Positions 37,611 to 47,005 are shown, numbered from the stretch's first letter. The stretch: DNA of 54,921 bases from an uncultured bacterium (GCA_902796305.1 CADBOJ010000013.1:1-54921), one strand, 5' to 3'. The notes: generated from the letters alone by a model not told the origin. Translations and numbers: made by a program.

Positions 37611-37775
37611 ATGAATAAGGATAAAATAACATACATCAAAGATAAAGAACAAAAAGCACTTGCAGACAAAAATTGCAAGAGTGTTTGCTCTTTAAATGCT
37701 CAAAACCCTATTGAGTCAAAATTTATCGCATTCAGAAAAACAAAAAAACAAAACAATCCGAAAGATTTATTATAA
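37611..37775 (+). CDS. Small basic protein (54 aa)
   Basis: The ORF begins MNKDKITYIKDKEQKALADK and encodes 54 residues, lysine-rich, with two Cys (22 and 26). It ends 2 bases before the ATG of the next gene on the same strand, suggesting an operon. The ribosome site is weak: AAGAGGA lies about 20 bases upstream. It might be a real small protein or part of a leader. Function unknown. Confidence 0.4.
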   Translation: MNKDKITYIKDKEQKALADKNCKSVCSLNAQNPIESKFIAFRKTKKQNNPKDLL

Positions 37776-37777
37776 AA

Positions 37778-38263
37778 ATGCAAAATATAAAAAATTGCAT
37801 ATTTTTGTATCTTACAAAAAGGCAGAAATCTCAACTTCTTGGTACTCTTAAAGCTTATTTTAAAAAATATCCTTTATTAAATTCCGATGAAATTATTGAT
37901 AAGTTTTTGGAAGACGAAAAATATTATATCGAAATCGGCAATCCTCATTTTGAATTTGTCAATGATTATTTTGAAAGCGATGATTTTTATAAAGATTTAA
38001 AAAAATTTTTTGAATTTTGCACCTGGGAAAAACACCAGCTTGAACTTATGGAGCCATATATAAACAAGCAAAAAGAATTTGCAAAAGCTCAAAGAAAAAA
38101 AGCGCAAGAATATAAAATGTCAAAATTAAAACCTACAAAAAAACAACTTTTTTATTATGATAAAATTACAAAAGCCCATAATGTTGAAAAAAAGGATATA
38201 ACAAATGCTTCAAGGCTTGATGTTCGAAACTGGATTATGGAAATAATTGAAAAATATGATTAA
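37778..38263 (+). CDS. Uncharacterised helical protein upstream of prmC
   Basis: A 161-residue, hydrophilic, Lys/Glu-rich, helical protein with no signal peptide. The N-terminal part has mixed alpha/beta character ('KKYPLLNSDEIIDKFLEDE'), and a Lys-rich helix near residues 105-130 precedes a short C-terminal helix bundle. The ATG follows 2 bases after the stop of the small ORF, and its end overlaps prmC by 8 bases. In many genomes prmC follows prfA, but this is not a release factor (no GGQ motif). Function unknown. Confidence 0.6.
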   Translation: MQNIKNCIFLYLTKRQKSQLLGTLKAYFKKYPLLNSDEIIDKFLEDEKYYIEIGNPHFEFVNDYFESDDFYKDLKKFFEFCTWEKHQLELMEPYINKQKEFAKAQRKKAQEYKMSKLKPTKKQLFYYDKITKAHNVEKKDITNASRLDVRNWIMEIIEKYD

Positions 38264-39086
38264 AGAAATAGAAAACCTTTTAAAATCGGCGGGAATTGAG
38301 GAAGCTTCGGCAGAAGCAAAACTTATAGCAACTTCGATTTCAAATCAAACTATTGAAGAAATAATTTTAAATAAAGATATAAAAAACAAAGACGAGATAT
38401 TGAAAGTTGTAAATGAAAGAATAAAAACGGGAAAACCCGTTCAGCAAATTTTGGGCTTCGGATACTTTATGAATTCAAAATACAAGGTAAACGAGGATGT
38501 TTTAATTCCGAGAGATGAAACGGAATTACTTGTTATTGAGGGGTATAATCTTGTTAAAAATATCCAAGGCAAGATTAATATTCTCGAAATAGGTACAGGT
38601 TCGGGATGTATTTGTATTGAGCTTGCAAAAAAATTAAAAGATAAAGATATTGAAATTTTATCCGTTGATATAAGTTCTTCCGCCATTCAAACAGCCCTTG
38701 AAAATGCAGACAGTATGGGAGTTATAAGAAAAGTTATATTCAGAAAATCGGACATATATTCTAAAATAAGACCGATTGAAAAATTTGATTTAATTATTTC
38801 AAATCCTCCGTATATTCCCTTAAGCCAAAAAGAATATCTTCAAAAAGAGGTATTGTTTGAACCCGAAAATGCTTTATTTACAAATGATGACGAGGGGCTT
38901 GAATATTACAAAAAAATCATTTCGGATGCCCGTCAATTTCTAAAACCATCGGGTTATGTAGCTTTTGAGCTTGGTCAGGGACAAAGCGAGAAAGTTCAAG
39001 ATATATTTAAGATAAATAACTTTAAAAATATAAATATAACAAAAGATTTAGCCGGAATTGAGCGGGTGATAAGCGCCGAAATCTAA
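38256..39086 (+). CDS. prmC: Release factor glutamine methyltransferase PrmC
   Basis: About 276 residues from the ATG at 38256; an upstream TTG at 38247 would add three residues. It methylates the GGQ glutamine of RF1/RF2. The SAM-binding 'ILEIGTGSGCICIELAK' and the catalytic 'ISNPPYIPLSQKEYL' are clear, and the N-terminal helical RF-binding domain has 'PVQQILGFGYFM'. It overlaps the preceding gene by 8 bases, suggesting translational coupling. It converges with the permease gene 4 bases away. Confidence 0.95.
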   Translation: MIKEIENLLKSAGIEEASAEAKLIATSISNQTIEEIILNKDIKNKDEILKVVNERIKTGKPVQQILGFGYFMNSKYKVNEDVLIPRDETELLVIEGYNLVKNIQGKINILEIGTGSGCICIELAKKLKDKDIEILSVDISSSAIQTALENADSMGVIRKVIFRKSDIYSKIRPIEKFDLIISNPPYIPLSQKEYLQKEVLFEPENALFTNDDEGLEYYKKIISDARQFLKPSGYVAFELGQGQSEKVQDIFKINNFKNINITKDLAGIERVISAEI

Positions 39087-39090
39087 AAAA

Positions 39091-40455
39091 TTACTTTTTT
39101 GCCTGCTTTTTCCAAAAACTGTACACAGGCAGTCCTGCCAATGTTATAAGCAGTCCCGGAACGGTATAATGAGGTTTATAGAAAGTCAGTGCCGCTATAA
39201 TTAATACTGCAAGAATAACAAAAATAACGGGAACAAAATTCGGCACTCTATAAACATTTTCCGCATTTTTATAAATTTTTCTCATTTTAAATATGCCAAA
39301 AATTGTAATTGCGTAGAATATCATTGAAGAATATATTACAAAATCAAGTAATTGAGCATAATTTCCCCACAATATCAATATGCAAATCCAGAAACATTGC
39401 AACCAGAGAGAATTTTGGGGAACATGTGTACGTCTGTCGATATATGCAAGTTTTCTGAAAAATATCCTGTCCTTTGCCATTTTATAGTATATTCTTGAAC
39501 CCGTTAAAATCATTCCGTTTGCCGTACCGAATGCTGATATTGCTATAATTATCGCTACAATAAGCAATGCTTTTTGACCGAATATATATTGTGCAAGCTC
39601 CGCTGCGACAATATCTTCAGGCGAAACCTTAATTAAATCAAGCGGAAGCGTGCTTAGATAAAGCATATTTAATAAAAAATAAAGCGAAATAACAAGCAGA
39701 GTTCCTATAATAAGCGCTTTTTTGATATTTTTTTTCGGATTTATTATTTCAGACGTTACAAAAGTTACGTTGTTCCAAGTTATTGAGGCAAACAAAGCCC
39801 CGACAATACTTATAAACACTGCTTTTACCATTGAAAAATCAAAACTTAAATTATTATTTGCAAGAGAAAAATTTTCTCTTAAAATATCAAGATTAAATCC
39901 GAAAAATACCCCTAATACAATTATACCGATAATCGAAAGTACTTTTGTTAAGGTAAAAATATTCTGGGTGATAATACCCTCTTTTATTCCTCTTGAATTT
40001 ATATAGGTTATAAATAATACGGAAATTATCGCAAATAACTGCTGAGTTGTCAGGGAATAATTATAAAAAGTAAAAATATTATGGTTTGAGCTGATAAAAG
40101 GAAAAATCAAACCGACAAATTTTGCCATGGCAACGCATACTGCAGCAAGAGTTCCCGTCTGTATTACAAGAAAAAGCGTCCATCCGTATAAAAATGCAAC
40201 TTTTTCGGAATATATTTTTTTAAGATAGATGTATTGCCCGCCTTCGGATGGGATTGTTGAAGATAATTCACCGTAGCTCATTGAGCCGAAAAGCGTAATA
40301 ATTCCCGCCAGTATCCAAACAAGGATTAATAATATCGAAGAATTAACCCCTCTTGCAATATGAGAAGACACAATAAAAATTCCGCTTCCAATCATAGAAC
40401 CTGCAACTATTGAAATTGCATCTTTTAAATTTATTGTTCTTCTAAGTTCAGACAT
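39091..40455 (-). CDS. APC-superfamily amino acid permease
   Basis: A 454-residue protein with about 12 membrane helices. The first helix has 'IVAGSMIGSGIFIV', the unwound substrate-binding GSGIF motif of APC transporters. 'GALFASITWNNVTFVTSEI' (TM6) and 'YGELSSTIPSEGGQYIYLKK' (after TM2) are typical of the LAT/YveA-like branch. It is expected to be an amino acid/proton or exchanger-type carrier. Substrate cannot be told. It converges with prmC and stands alone. Confidence 0.9.
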   Translation of the reverse strand: MSELRRTINLKDAISIVAGSMIGSGIFIVSSHIARGVNSSILLILVWILAGIITLFGSMSYGELSSTIPSEGGQYIYLKKIYSEKVAFLYGWTLFLVIQTGTLAAVCVAMAKFVGLIFPFISSNHNIFTFYNYSLTTQQLFAIISVLFITYINSRGIKEGIITQNIFTLTKVLSIIGIIVLGVFFGFNLDILRENFSLANNNLSFDFSMVKAVFISIVGALFASITWNNVTFVTSEIINPKKNIKKALIIGTLLVISLYFLLNMLYLSTLPLDLIKVSPEDIVAAELAQYIFGQKALLIVAIIIAISAFGTANGMILTGSRIYYKMAKDRIFFRKLAYIDRRTHVPQNSLWLQCFWICILILWGNYAQLLDFVIYSSMIFYAITIFGIFKMRKIYKNAENVYRVPNFVPVIFVILAVLIIAALTFYKPHYTVPGLLITLAGLPVYSFWKKQAKK

Positions 40456-40515
40456 AAAGCCATAATATCATGAAAATAAATCTTCCGCATGGAATGTTGA
40501 TATTACGATACAAGA

Positions 40516-41451
40516 TTACATATTAACAGCATTAATCATTCTATAAGCAGAATCTTTTGAATTATGGTTTTTTAATATAATTTTCTGACATTTTAAAACT
40601 ATACTGTCGTATTCATTTTTATTATTAAGATAATATTTTATTTTTTCCGCCAAATCATCAACATCTTTATATATGGGTAAAATATTGTTAAATAAATCAA
40701 GTTCTCCTCTAAAATCGGAAATAATAAGCCTTTTGCAGGCTAAAACCTGAAAAGTTCTGTAATTAAGCGAAGATAGTCCTTGTGCATTTACATTATAAAC
40801 GATTTTTGTATCGTTTATTTTTTGCGCCATATCAATTTCGTTATCAATAAAACCCGAATAGGTTTTTTCTATTATGTTTTTTTCTTCTTCGGTTTTACAT
40901 CTTGAAAGAGCATCATCATAATGCCTTTTGATGGCGTACCATTTGAATTTATATTCGGGGAGTTTTTTATTTAATTCAAGCCAGATATTTAATCTTAAAT
41001 CGGTATCAAATCTTCCCATAAAAGAAACATCTGATGTTGCGGGTTTAAAATCTTTATAAATTTCACAATTTACAAAATGAGGCATATACTTTATTTGAGG
41101 ATTTTTTTCCTTTTTTGTAAGCTCCCTGTCCCAATAGAATGTGAAAATATCGGGATTTTTTAAATATTTATAATATTCTTTGTAATAACTTTCCGAAGCG
41201 GGAGAATAAATAACATCGGAAAAATAAGCTATTGTTTTTTCTGTTCTAAAGTTATCAATTTTAAATTTAACGGGAGAAAAATCATACCCTATAATAAATT
41301 CGTATTCTGAATTTAAAAAATTTTCTTTGTCATCTTTTAATTCATCAAATATTATTGTATTAAAACCGTTTAATTTAAAACCGTCTTTGATACTTGAAAC
41401 CGTCAAACGTCCGCCTATGCTTTTAGGTAAAATTACAAGTACATTTTTCAT
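40516..41451 (-). CDS. CgeB/GT1-like glycosyltransferase
   Basis: A 311-residue soluble protein. The C-terminal half has 'IVYNVNAQGLSSLNYRTFQVLACKRLIISD' and 'IKYYLNNKNEYD', the pattern of the second Rossmann domain of CgeB-like (DUF3880) glycosyltransferases. The N-terminal half reads as the first Rossmann domain. It could add a sugar to a glycan or protein. The ATG overlaps the recO stop by 4 bases, so it is translated with recO. Confidence 0.7.
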   Translation of the reverse strand: MKNVLVILPKSIGGRLTVSSIKDGFKLNGFNTIIFDELKDDKENFLNSEYEFIIGYDFSPVKFKIDNFRTEKTIAYFSDVIYSPASESYYKEYYKYLKNPDIFTFYWDRELTKKEKNPQIKYMPHFVNCEIYKDFKPATSDVSFMGRFDTDLRLNIWLELNKKLPEYKFKWYAIKRHYDDALSRCKTEEEKNIIEKTYSGFIDNEIDMAQKINDTKIVYNVNAQGLSSLNYRTFQVLACKRLIISDFRGELDLFNNILPIYKDVDDLAEKIKYYLNNKNEYDSIVLKCQKIILKNHNSKDSAYRMINAVNM

Positions 41452-42227
41452 ATGCTGATACCTGCTTCAAGGGTTTTAAAGATTTTTGTTCTTTTATGGG
41501 TAAGATTATCCATATATTTTTTCATAAAATTGAAACATTTTTCTAAAACAATCATATTTACAACATCGTCATACATTGTTTTAACCGAAAAATCGCAAAT
41601 TGAAAGCTCATTTAAAAACAGTCTTATTTTGTTATGTATTCTAAGCGCTTCTCCTGTTTCGTTTTTATAACAGGAGTCGCATAAAAAACTGTTTATTGAA
41701 AATGAAAAATAAGAATTTTCATCAAGTTTCTTTTGGCAATGCCCGCAAGTATTAAAATCAATACCCCAGCCCAAAATATTCAACAATTTTAATTGAAATT
41801 TTAAAACGCAGAGGAGAATTTCTTCTTTTGTATTTGACCCTGCCATTTTTTCATAAGCCGAATAAATAAGTTTATATATTTCTTCAGGGTTTTCATCTTT
41901 GTTATAATTATTTGAACAAAAATTATTAACACATTCCGCCAGATACATTGAATACGACAATTTATCAAGATTGCTTCTTATTTTTGAAAAAGTGTTTAGG
42001 GATTGAGCTTCTCCTATTGTATCAAGATTTTTACCTTCGGACATTAAAAGCCTGTTTGCGATAAACATCTGCGCCCTTGCTCCGAGTTTGGACTTTGGAC
42101 GCTTAACACCTTTAGCCACAGCACTTATGAGCCCCCTGCTTTTTGAAAACATTACAACAATGCTATCGTTGTCATTTAAAGGATAGCTTTTCAGATTAAT
42201 CGCTTCCGTAACATAATTCTTTTTCAA
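41448..42227 (-). CDS. recO: DNA repair protein RecO
   Basis: A 259-residue protein that helps load RecA on SSB-coated DNA with RecR. It has the N-terminal OB-fold ('LKSYPLNDNDSIVVMFSKSRGLI') and a helical C-terminus with a four-Cys zinc finger ('CGHCQKKL' and 'CDSCYK'). The start is a TTG with GAGGT about 9 bases upstream; no earlier ATG is available. It begins 5 bases after the stop of the zinc-ribbon protein, within a pilT-recO run. Confidence 0.93.
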   Translation of the reverse strand: MKKNYVTEAINLKSYPLNDNDSIVVMFSKSRGLISAVAKGVKRPKSKLGARAQMFIANRLLMSEGKNLDTIGEAQSLNTFSKIRSNLDKLSYSMYLAECVNNFCSNNYNKDENPEEIYKLIYSAYEKMAGSNTKEEILLCVLKFQLKLLNILGWGIDFNTCGHCQKKLDENSYFSFSINSFLCDSCYKNETGEALRIHNKIRLFLNELSICDFSVKTMYDDVVNMIVLEKCFNFMKKYMDNLTHKRTKIFKTLEAGISI

Positions 42228-42232
42228 CCTGT

Positions 42233-43489
42233 CTACCTCAAAGAATTTATGAAGTCCTCCAGCGCCGTCATTTGAACATTTATTTCAACATTATTGTTAA
42301 TAAGCGCAAACTCTCTTCTGAATGCTTCTCTTAAATTTATATCTTTTTCTAAAATATAAACGGTTTCTATTTCCCTATTCAGTTTGAAAGCGTTAATCAG
42401 CATATTGCTAAACAATGTATCTTCGGTTGACGGATGAATTAAAACCCATACTTTAGAATTTGCAAGCGATACAAGCGCATTGTTGTAGTATTTCATATTT
42501 ATCTGGTTATTTTGCTTGTTTGCGGCATAAAAATTGGGAAACATCGGACTTTTGCATTTAGGACATTCAATAACCAGTGATTTGACGGGATTATTTTTAT
42601 CAATATATTCTTCTTTGCAATTTAAGCACATAAATTGATTTGATAATCCGAACGCCGGAATTAAAGTCATTTGGTTTAATTCGTTTTCGTCATAAAGCGA
42701 GTAAGAATACTGTTCATTTTCAAATAAATCCACAAGTTCTCTGCTTGAAGAATTTGTTATAAGATTCATTTTATTCCCGCTTATTTTAATCTGGTCGAGA
42801 ATATTTTTTAATTCCGAAACATTTGTATCGGATTGAATATTGATTTCTGAAATTAATTTTAAAATTTGAGAGATTGAATAGTGTTCATCATCAAATTTTG
42901 CAATCATCTCTTTGTATTTTAAAATATTTTTTATTTTTTCAGGAGAGTTATCCTGTCCGTAGTATATAGAAATAGTCTTTAATTGGGGAGGTGTATCCTG
43001 TATTTCCTGATTTTCGTTTTGGCTGTTTTCCTCGTTTATTACGTTTGACGGTTGGGTTATAGGTACGGTTACGTTTGAACTTTGCATGCCCTGTTCATGT
43101 TTTGGAGCGGAAAATACATCAAACGCGCTTATTGAATTTTCCTGTGTTTTTTCCCGAACGGCAGTACCACCCTCTCTTAAAGATGAGTTATAAGACATGC
43201 TGGTTAAGTTAGAAACTTTACCCGAAGATTCAAAATCAACTCCCTTATCGGATATAATATCTTTTATTGTCGGGCATAAAACATCTCTTATATCTTCCGG
43301 AATTGAAGTGTTATTTGTGGTTTGAGCAAGTATATCTTTTAACAAATCAATATATTCAAATTTATATCCGCTGTGAAATTTTTCATGAAGTTTGTATGCA
43401 CCGTCTTTTAACAGCTTGAAATCCATCCTTCTTAATGCAACTTCAAGTCTTTTTATTGTCATTATTTCGGTTTCCGGAAATGGCGCCAT
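42233..43489 (-). CDS. Zinc-ribbon protein between pilT and recO
   Basis: A 418-residue cytoplasmic protein. The N-terminal 90 residues are helical, a Ser/Asn/Gln-rich linker follows (about 100-180), then a helical section and a CxxC...CxxC zinc ribbon at about 286-315 ('CLNCKEEY', 'CPKCKSP'). After it comes 'MFPNFYAANKQ' and a Rossmann-like segment ('VWVLIHPSTEDTLFSN'). The order zinc finger, then P.F.A, then a hydrophobic strand with ST resembles the tail of sirtuins, but the NAD-binding N-terminus is not visible. AAGGAG precedes the ATG. It lies 20 bases after pilT and may be linked to pilus function. Confidence 0.6.
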   Translation of the reverse strand: MAPFPETEIMTIKRLEVALRRMDFKLLKDGAYKLHEKFHSGYKFEYIDLLKDILAQTTNNTSIPEDIRDVLCPTIKDIISDKGVDFESSGKVSNLTSMSYNSSLREGGTAVREKTQENSISAFDVFSAPKHEQGMQSSNVTVPITQPSNVINEENSQNENQEIQDTPPQLKTISIYYGQDNSPEKIKNILKYKEMIAKFDDEHYSISQILKLISEINIQSDTNVSELKNILDQIKISGNKMNLITNSSSRELVDLFENEQYSYSLYDENELNQMTLIPAFGLSNQFMCLNCKEEYIDKNNPVKSLVIECPKCKSPMFPNFYAANKQNNQINMKYYNNALVSLANSKVWVLIHPSTEDTLFSNMLINAFKLNREIETVYILEKDINLREAFRREFALINNNVEINVQMTALEDFINSLR

Positions 43490-43509
43490 TGTTATTCTCC
43501 TTAATTATC

Positions 43510-44589
43510 TTATTTTCCGCCGCTGTTTCTTTGAATACCCCTTAACATTTGATCCATTTCAACTTTTTCAAGGCTTGCTTCCATAGCGGTTTCTTTAGAT
43601 ATTATACCCTTTTTATACATTTCAAACAAAGTTTTATTCATTGTAACAATGTTGGGTTTCCTGCTATCTTGCATCAGATGGTATATATCAAGGAATTTAC
43701 CATCCTTAACATAATCGATAACAGTTGAAGTAAAAGTTAATATTTCAACTGCAGGAACCAAAACCCCGTCTACTGTCGGAACGAGCTGTTGATGGACAAT
43801 GCCTCTTATACAATTTGAAAGGACTTTCATAAATTCAGGCTGTGCCAGTTCGTCAATAAACCCTTTTAAACGGTTGATTGAAGCTATTGTACCGTTTGTA
43901 TGAAGTGTTGAAAACACGAGGTGTCCCGTTTCACTTGCTTCAATAGCAGCATCAAGCGTCGCTTTATCTCTTATTTCACCTACGAGAATAACGTCGGGGT
44001 CTTGTCTTAGTGCATATTTGATACCTGTTTTAAAATCTTTAACATCTAAATCAAGGCTTCTTTGGGTAATTATTGATTTTTTATCTTCATAAACAAATTC
44101 AACAGGGTCTTCAATTGTTATGATGTGTCTTTTTTGGGTTTGATTGATAATTTCAATCATACTGGCTAATGTTGTTGTTTTTCCCGAACCAGTTGCACCC
44201 GTTATAAATACTATTCCGTTATTAAAGTTTGTATATTGCGCCAAATACCCGGGAAGAAGCAAGTCTTTTAACGATTTTATTTTATAGGGTATAATTCTGA
44301 AAGTGAGCTTGCCCAAATGCGCATCTTTACAATAGTTTACCCTGAATCTGCATACTTCTTTTATTTCATAGATATAGTCAATGTCCTGATTGTTGCGATG
44401 GCTTTTATACTCTTTCGGCAAAGTTTTATCGAGTATATGTTCTACATCATCATGGGTAAGCGGAGATTGGAAAATTTTATATATTTCTCCGTTTATTCTT
44501 AAAGACGGTGCTTTTCCGCAGCTTAAATGCACATCCGAAGCATGTGCCTGATGTGATTTAATTAAAAAATCATCAATATCAAATACCAT
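43510..44589 (-). CDS. pilT: PilT-type retraction ATPase
   Basis: A 359-residue hexameric motor ATPase of type IV pili. The N-terminal domain begins 'ASDVHLSCGKAPSLRINGEI'. Walker A is 'GATGSGKTTTLAS', the Asp box 'IEDPVEFV', Walker B 'DPDVILVGEIRD' and the His box 'TGHLVFSTLHTN'. The family member without an N-terminal extension is PilT rather than PilB. It disassembles the pilus to give twitching motility. It is first in an operon with a zinc-ribbon protein, recO and a glycosyltransferase. A weak ribosome site (GGAG, 13 bases away) precedes the ATG. Confidence 0.94.
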   Translation of the reverse strand: MVFDIDDFLIKSHQAHASDVHLSCGKAPSLRINGEIYKIFQSPLTHDDVEHILDKTLPKEYKSHRNNQDIDYIYEIKEVCRFRVNYCKDAHLGKLTFRIIPYKIKSLKDLLLPGYLAQYTNFNNGIVFITGATGSGKTTTLASMIEIINQTQKRHIITIEDPVEFVYEDKKSIITQRSLDLDVKDFKTGIKYALRQDPDVILVGEIRDKATLDAAIEASETGHLVFSTLHTNGTIASINRLKGFIDELAQPEFMKVLSNCIRGIVHQQLVPTVDGVLVPAVEILTFTSTVIDYVKDGKFLDIYHLMQDSRKPNIVTMNKTLFEMYKKGIISKETAMEASLEKVEMDQMLRGIQRNSGGK

Positions 44590-44825
44590 CTTTAAATAAA
44601 CTCCAAAAACATTTTATAATGCAAATTTTAATTATGCAATTCTTGATTAAGAAAATGTAATTATCTGTTTATAAGATATAAAATAAAATCGAAAAGCTAA
44701 ATATTACGGATTAATATGCCAAGCAAGCAACCCAAAATAATGTTAATTCGGATAGTGATAGTATTTGTCCTTACAAAAATCTTAATTGTACATTAAAAAA
44801 TTAATATATGCCGGTTAAATATCTG
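44590..44825. other. Intergenic region between pilT and radical SAM gene
   Basis: About 236 bases between two minus-strand genes. It should contain the pilT promoter, but no canonical -35/-10 pair stands out. A 26-codon plus-strand ORF (44716-44796, MPSKQPKIMLIRIVIVFVLT...) encodes a basic N-terminus followed by a hydrophobic helix. It lacks a good ribosome site, so I do not call it a gene. Confidence 0.3.
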
Positions 44826-45689
44826 CTACATCCAATCATTAACCTGAATTTTTTGATTTAATTCAACGCATAAAGAGCATTTTTCGCAATCCAAATAATT
44901 TATTTTTGAGCAGTCGCTGATTTTTGAACCCAATCTTGCCCTGTAGTCATTAACCAGCATGGGACAAGCATATACGCCGTTTTTTGCAACAATCCTTGAT
45001 GTTGCGCAATCAACCCTGCAGTTGTTAAATTCCGAAAAATTATTTTCAATTGCGCTTAAATCATTTGAAAAATAAGGTATAATTTTTAAATTTATGTCTT
45101 CAAGTTCAAAATCTTTTTTTGAAAAATATTCCTGAAATTCCTGAAAAATCAGTTGTTTTGGTTTATTCAGGTAGTTTACAACCGTTATAATAGGATTAAA
45201 TTCATATTTCAAGAGGCATTGTATCGCAAAAAGAGCCTTTCTAAAGCTTCCCCTGCCTCTGATTTTATCGTTTTCAAGCTCATCAACGGAATCAAGACTT
45301 ATTCTGTATATTGTTTCAAAATTGCTTTCGTCATCCAATCTTCTCAAGAAACGGGCTTTTTTCTCATTAATCATTGTTCCGTTTGATAAAATTGTTACAT
45401 TTGAAATTTTAAGACACATTCTTAAAATCTGATTAAAATCGGGGTGCATAAGCGGTTCACCGCCTGTTAAGTAGATTGAGTTTAATTTTTCATTCTTTAT
45501 TTCAACAAGAGTTCTTTTAATTTTATCAAGGTTGAGAAAATCATCCTCCTTTTTATAACTGTTTTGTTCGAGGTAACAATATTTACAATTTAGATTACAA
45601 TTCTTTGAACTTAATTGAAAAAACAAATTTTTAAGCTTCTCCATTCTAACGACAGGTGGCGTAATTAGCATTGTCTTCTGATTTTGCAT
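44826..45689 (-). CDS. Radical SAM protein with C-terminal Cys cluster
   Basis: About 287 residues from the ATG at 45687-45689, chosen because AAAGGAGA precedes it; a TTG at 45710 would add seven residues. The radical SAM motif is 'CNLNCKYCYLEQ', with 'LTGGEPLMHPDF' and 'TILSNGTMI'. A SPASM-like C-terminal region has 'CATSRIVAKNGVYACPML' and 'CEKCSLC', expected to hold auxiliary Fe-S clusters. Such enzymes modify peptides, proteins or sugars. No substrate peptide was identified next to it. Confidence 0.85.
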   Translation of the reverse strand: MQNQKTMLITPPVVRMEKLKNLFFQLSSKNCNLNCKYCYLEQNSYKKEDDFLNLDKIKRTLVEIKNEKLNSIYLTGGEPLMHPDFNQILRMCLKISNVTILSNGTMINEKKARFLRRLDDESNFETIYRISLDSVDELENDKIRGRGSFRKALFAIQCLLKYEFNPIITVVNYLNKPKQLIFQEFQEYFSKKDFELEDINLKIIPYFSNDLSAIENNFSEFNNCRVDCATSRIVAKNGVYACPMLVNDYRARLGSKISDCSKINYLDCEKCSLCVELNQKIQVNDWM

Positions 45690-45817
45690 TTTATTCTCCT
45701 TTATTTTCAAAATATTTTATAAATTAAAAATGTAAATTAAAATTAGCCGAACGGGTATAATTGAAAAAAAAGTGGAATTATAACAAAGTCAATAAACTTT
45801 TAAAATGTTAAAAAATT

Positions 45818-45826
45818 TGCTATACT
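45818..45826 (+). promoter_or_regulatory. Extended -10 promoter
   Basis: TGCTATACT at 45818-45826 is a TGn-extended -10 element about 26 bases upstream of the ATG at 45852. The -35 region is weak (TTTTAA at 45798-45803, 17 bases away). Confidence 0.5.
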
Positions 45827-45851
45827 ATTTTCTGAATGAAAGGCAGGTTGT

Positions 45852-46187
45852 ATGAGCGAACAAAATAGCAAAACAGGGAAACGCTGGTATGACAGAGATC
45901 CTGTTCTAAAAGAAGCTCTTGAGCTTTTAAGAGTTGCTTCTGATGAAAAGAAAGAAGAAGCAAAGGATTTCATGTTAACCTTACAGGAAAATGTTGCGCA
46001 AGATGTAATCGAAAGAATATATGAAATGGTTACAAAATACCACGGAAAAGGAAACCGCTGGTATGATAATGATCCTGTTATGATTAAAGCTGTTGAAGTT
46101 TTAAGACAGGCTGACCCTAAAACTCAAAGAATAGCAGCATTAAAATTGCTTCTTGCTCTTGAAAGAAACGACTCAAAAAATGATTAA
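45852..46187 (+). CDS. Small protein made of two RWYD/DP repeats
   Basis: A 111-residue soluble helical protein. 'RWYDRDPVLKEALELLR' near residue 11 and 'RWYDNDPVMIKAVEVLRQ' near residue 73 are two copies of one unit about 60 residues apart, so the gene arose by internal duplication. Helical segments fill the spaces. AGGCAGG precedes the ATG. It ends 3 bases before folE2 and so is probably in its operon. The family and function are not recognised. Confidence 0.65.
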   Translation: MSEQNSKTGKRWYDRDPVLKEALELLRVASDEKKEEAKDFMLTLQENVAQDVIERIYEMVTKYHGKGNRWYDNDPVMIKAVEVLRQADPKTQRIAALKLLLALERNDSKND

Positions 46188-46190
46188 ATA

Positions 46191-46988
46191 ATGATAAAAG
46201 ATGTTCAAAATCAGGAAGATTTGAGAAATATTCCGATTCAAAAGGTCGGTGTAAAAGATGTTGAAGTTCCTTTAAAAATTGAAAGGAAATCAAATAGTAA
46301 TAAAGCGGAACTTGAGACGGTATATGCTAAAGCTAAGATGTCCGTCAGTTTACCCTCGAGATTTAAGGGTACGCATATGTCCCGCTTTATTGAGGTGCTT
46401 AATCATTACCAAAAAGAAAGCCTTTTATGCTCGGATATTGAAAATGTTCTTTTTGATATGAAAAAGAAACTTAACGCCAAAAGCGCCTATTTAAAGTTCA
46501 GTTTTAAATATTTCATTAAAAAACAGGCTCCCGTAAGCAAACTCGAGTCTTTTATGTGTTATGACTGTGCTTTTGAGGGTGAAGTTAAAGAAGACGGAGA
46601 GTATAAATTTTATTTAATTGTAAATGTTCCCGTCACGACGCTTTGCCCCTGCTCAAAAGAAATTTCTAAGCATGGTGCTCATAATCAAAGGGCGATTGTT
46701 AAAGCAAAAATAAGCTATAATAACGATACTCATATTTGGATTGAAGATTTAATCGATACGATTGAAAGCTGTGCTTCAAGTAAAATCTACCCTCTTTTAA
46801 AAAGAGAAGATGAGAAATTTGTTACGGAAAATGCATATGAAAATCCTAAGTTTGTTGAAGATATTTTAAGAGATGTTGTTGCAAAATTAAATAAAAATAA
46901 GGTAATAACATTTTATGAAGTTGAAGCGGAAGCTTTTGAATCAATACATAATCACAATGCATGGGCATATCAAAAATGTTATAAATAA
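46191..46988 (+). CDS. folE2: GTP cyclohydrolase IB
   Basis: A 265-residue FolE2 that opens GTP to 7,8-dihydroneopterin triphosphate for folate and queuosine synthesis. Family marks are 'KVGVKDVEVPL', 'SLPSRFKGTHMSRFIE', the metal-binding Cys in 'TTLCPCSKEISKHGAHNQRA' and 'NHNAWAYQ' at the end. FolE2 often works with metals other than zinc, which helps under zinc limitation. The ATG lies 3 bases after the preceding stop. No other pterin gene is in the window. Confidence 0.95.
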   Translation: MIKDVQNQEDLRNIPIQKVGVKDVEVPLKIERKSNSNKAELETVYAKAKMSVSLPSRFKGTHMSRFIEVLNHYQKESLLCSDIENVLFDMKKKLNAKSAYLKFSFKYFIKKQAPVSKLESFMCYDCAFEGEVKEDGEYKFYLIVNVPVTTLCPCSKEISKHGAHNQRAIVKAKISYNNDTHIWIEDLIDTIESCASSKIYPLLKREDEKFVTENAYENPKFVEDILRDVVAKLNKNKVITFYEVEAEAFESIHNHNAWAYQKCYK

Positions 46989-47005
46989 ATTATAATTAAT
47001 TTAAT

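Noticed and set aside
44716..44796. 26-codon plus-strand ORF with a basic N-terminus and hydrophobic helix (toxin-like)
   Set aside because: It has no convincing ribosome site or antisense RNA partner, and such ORFs are expected by chance in AT-rich DNA.
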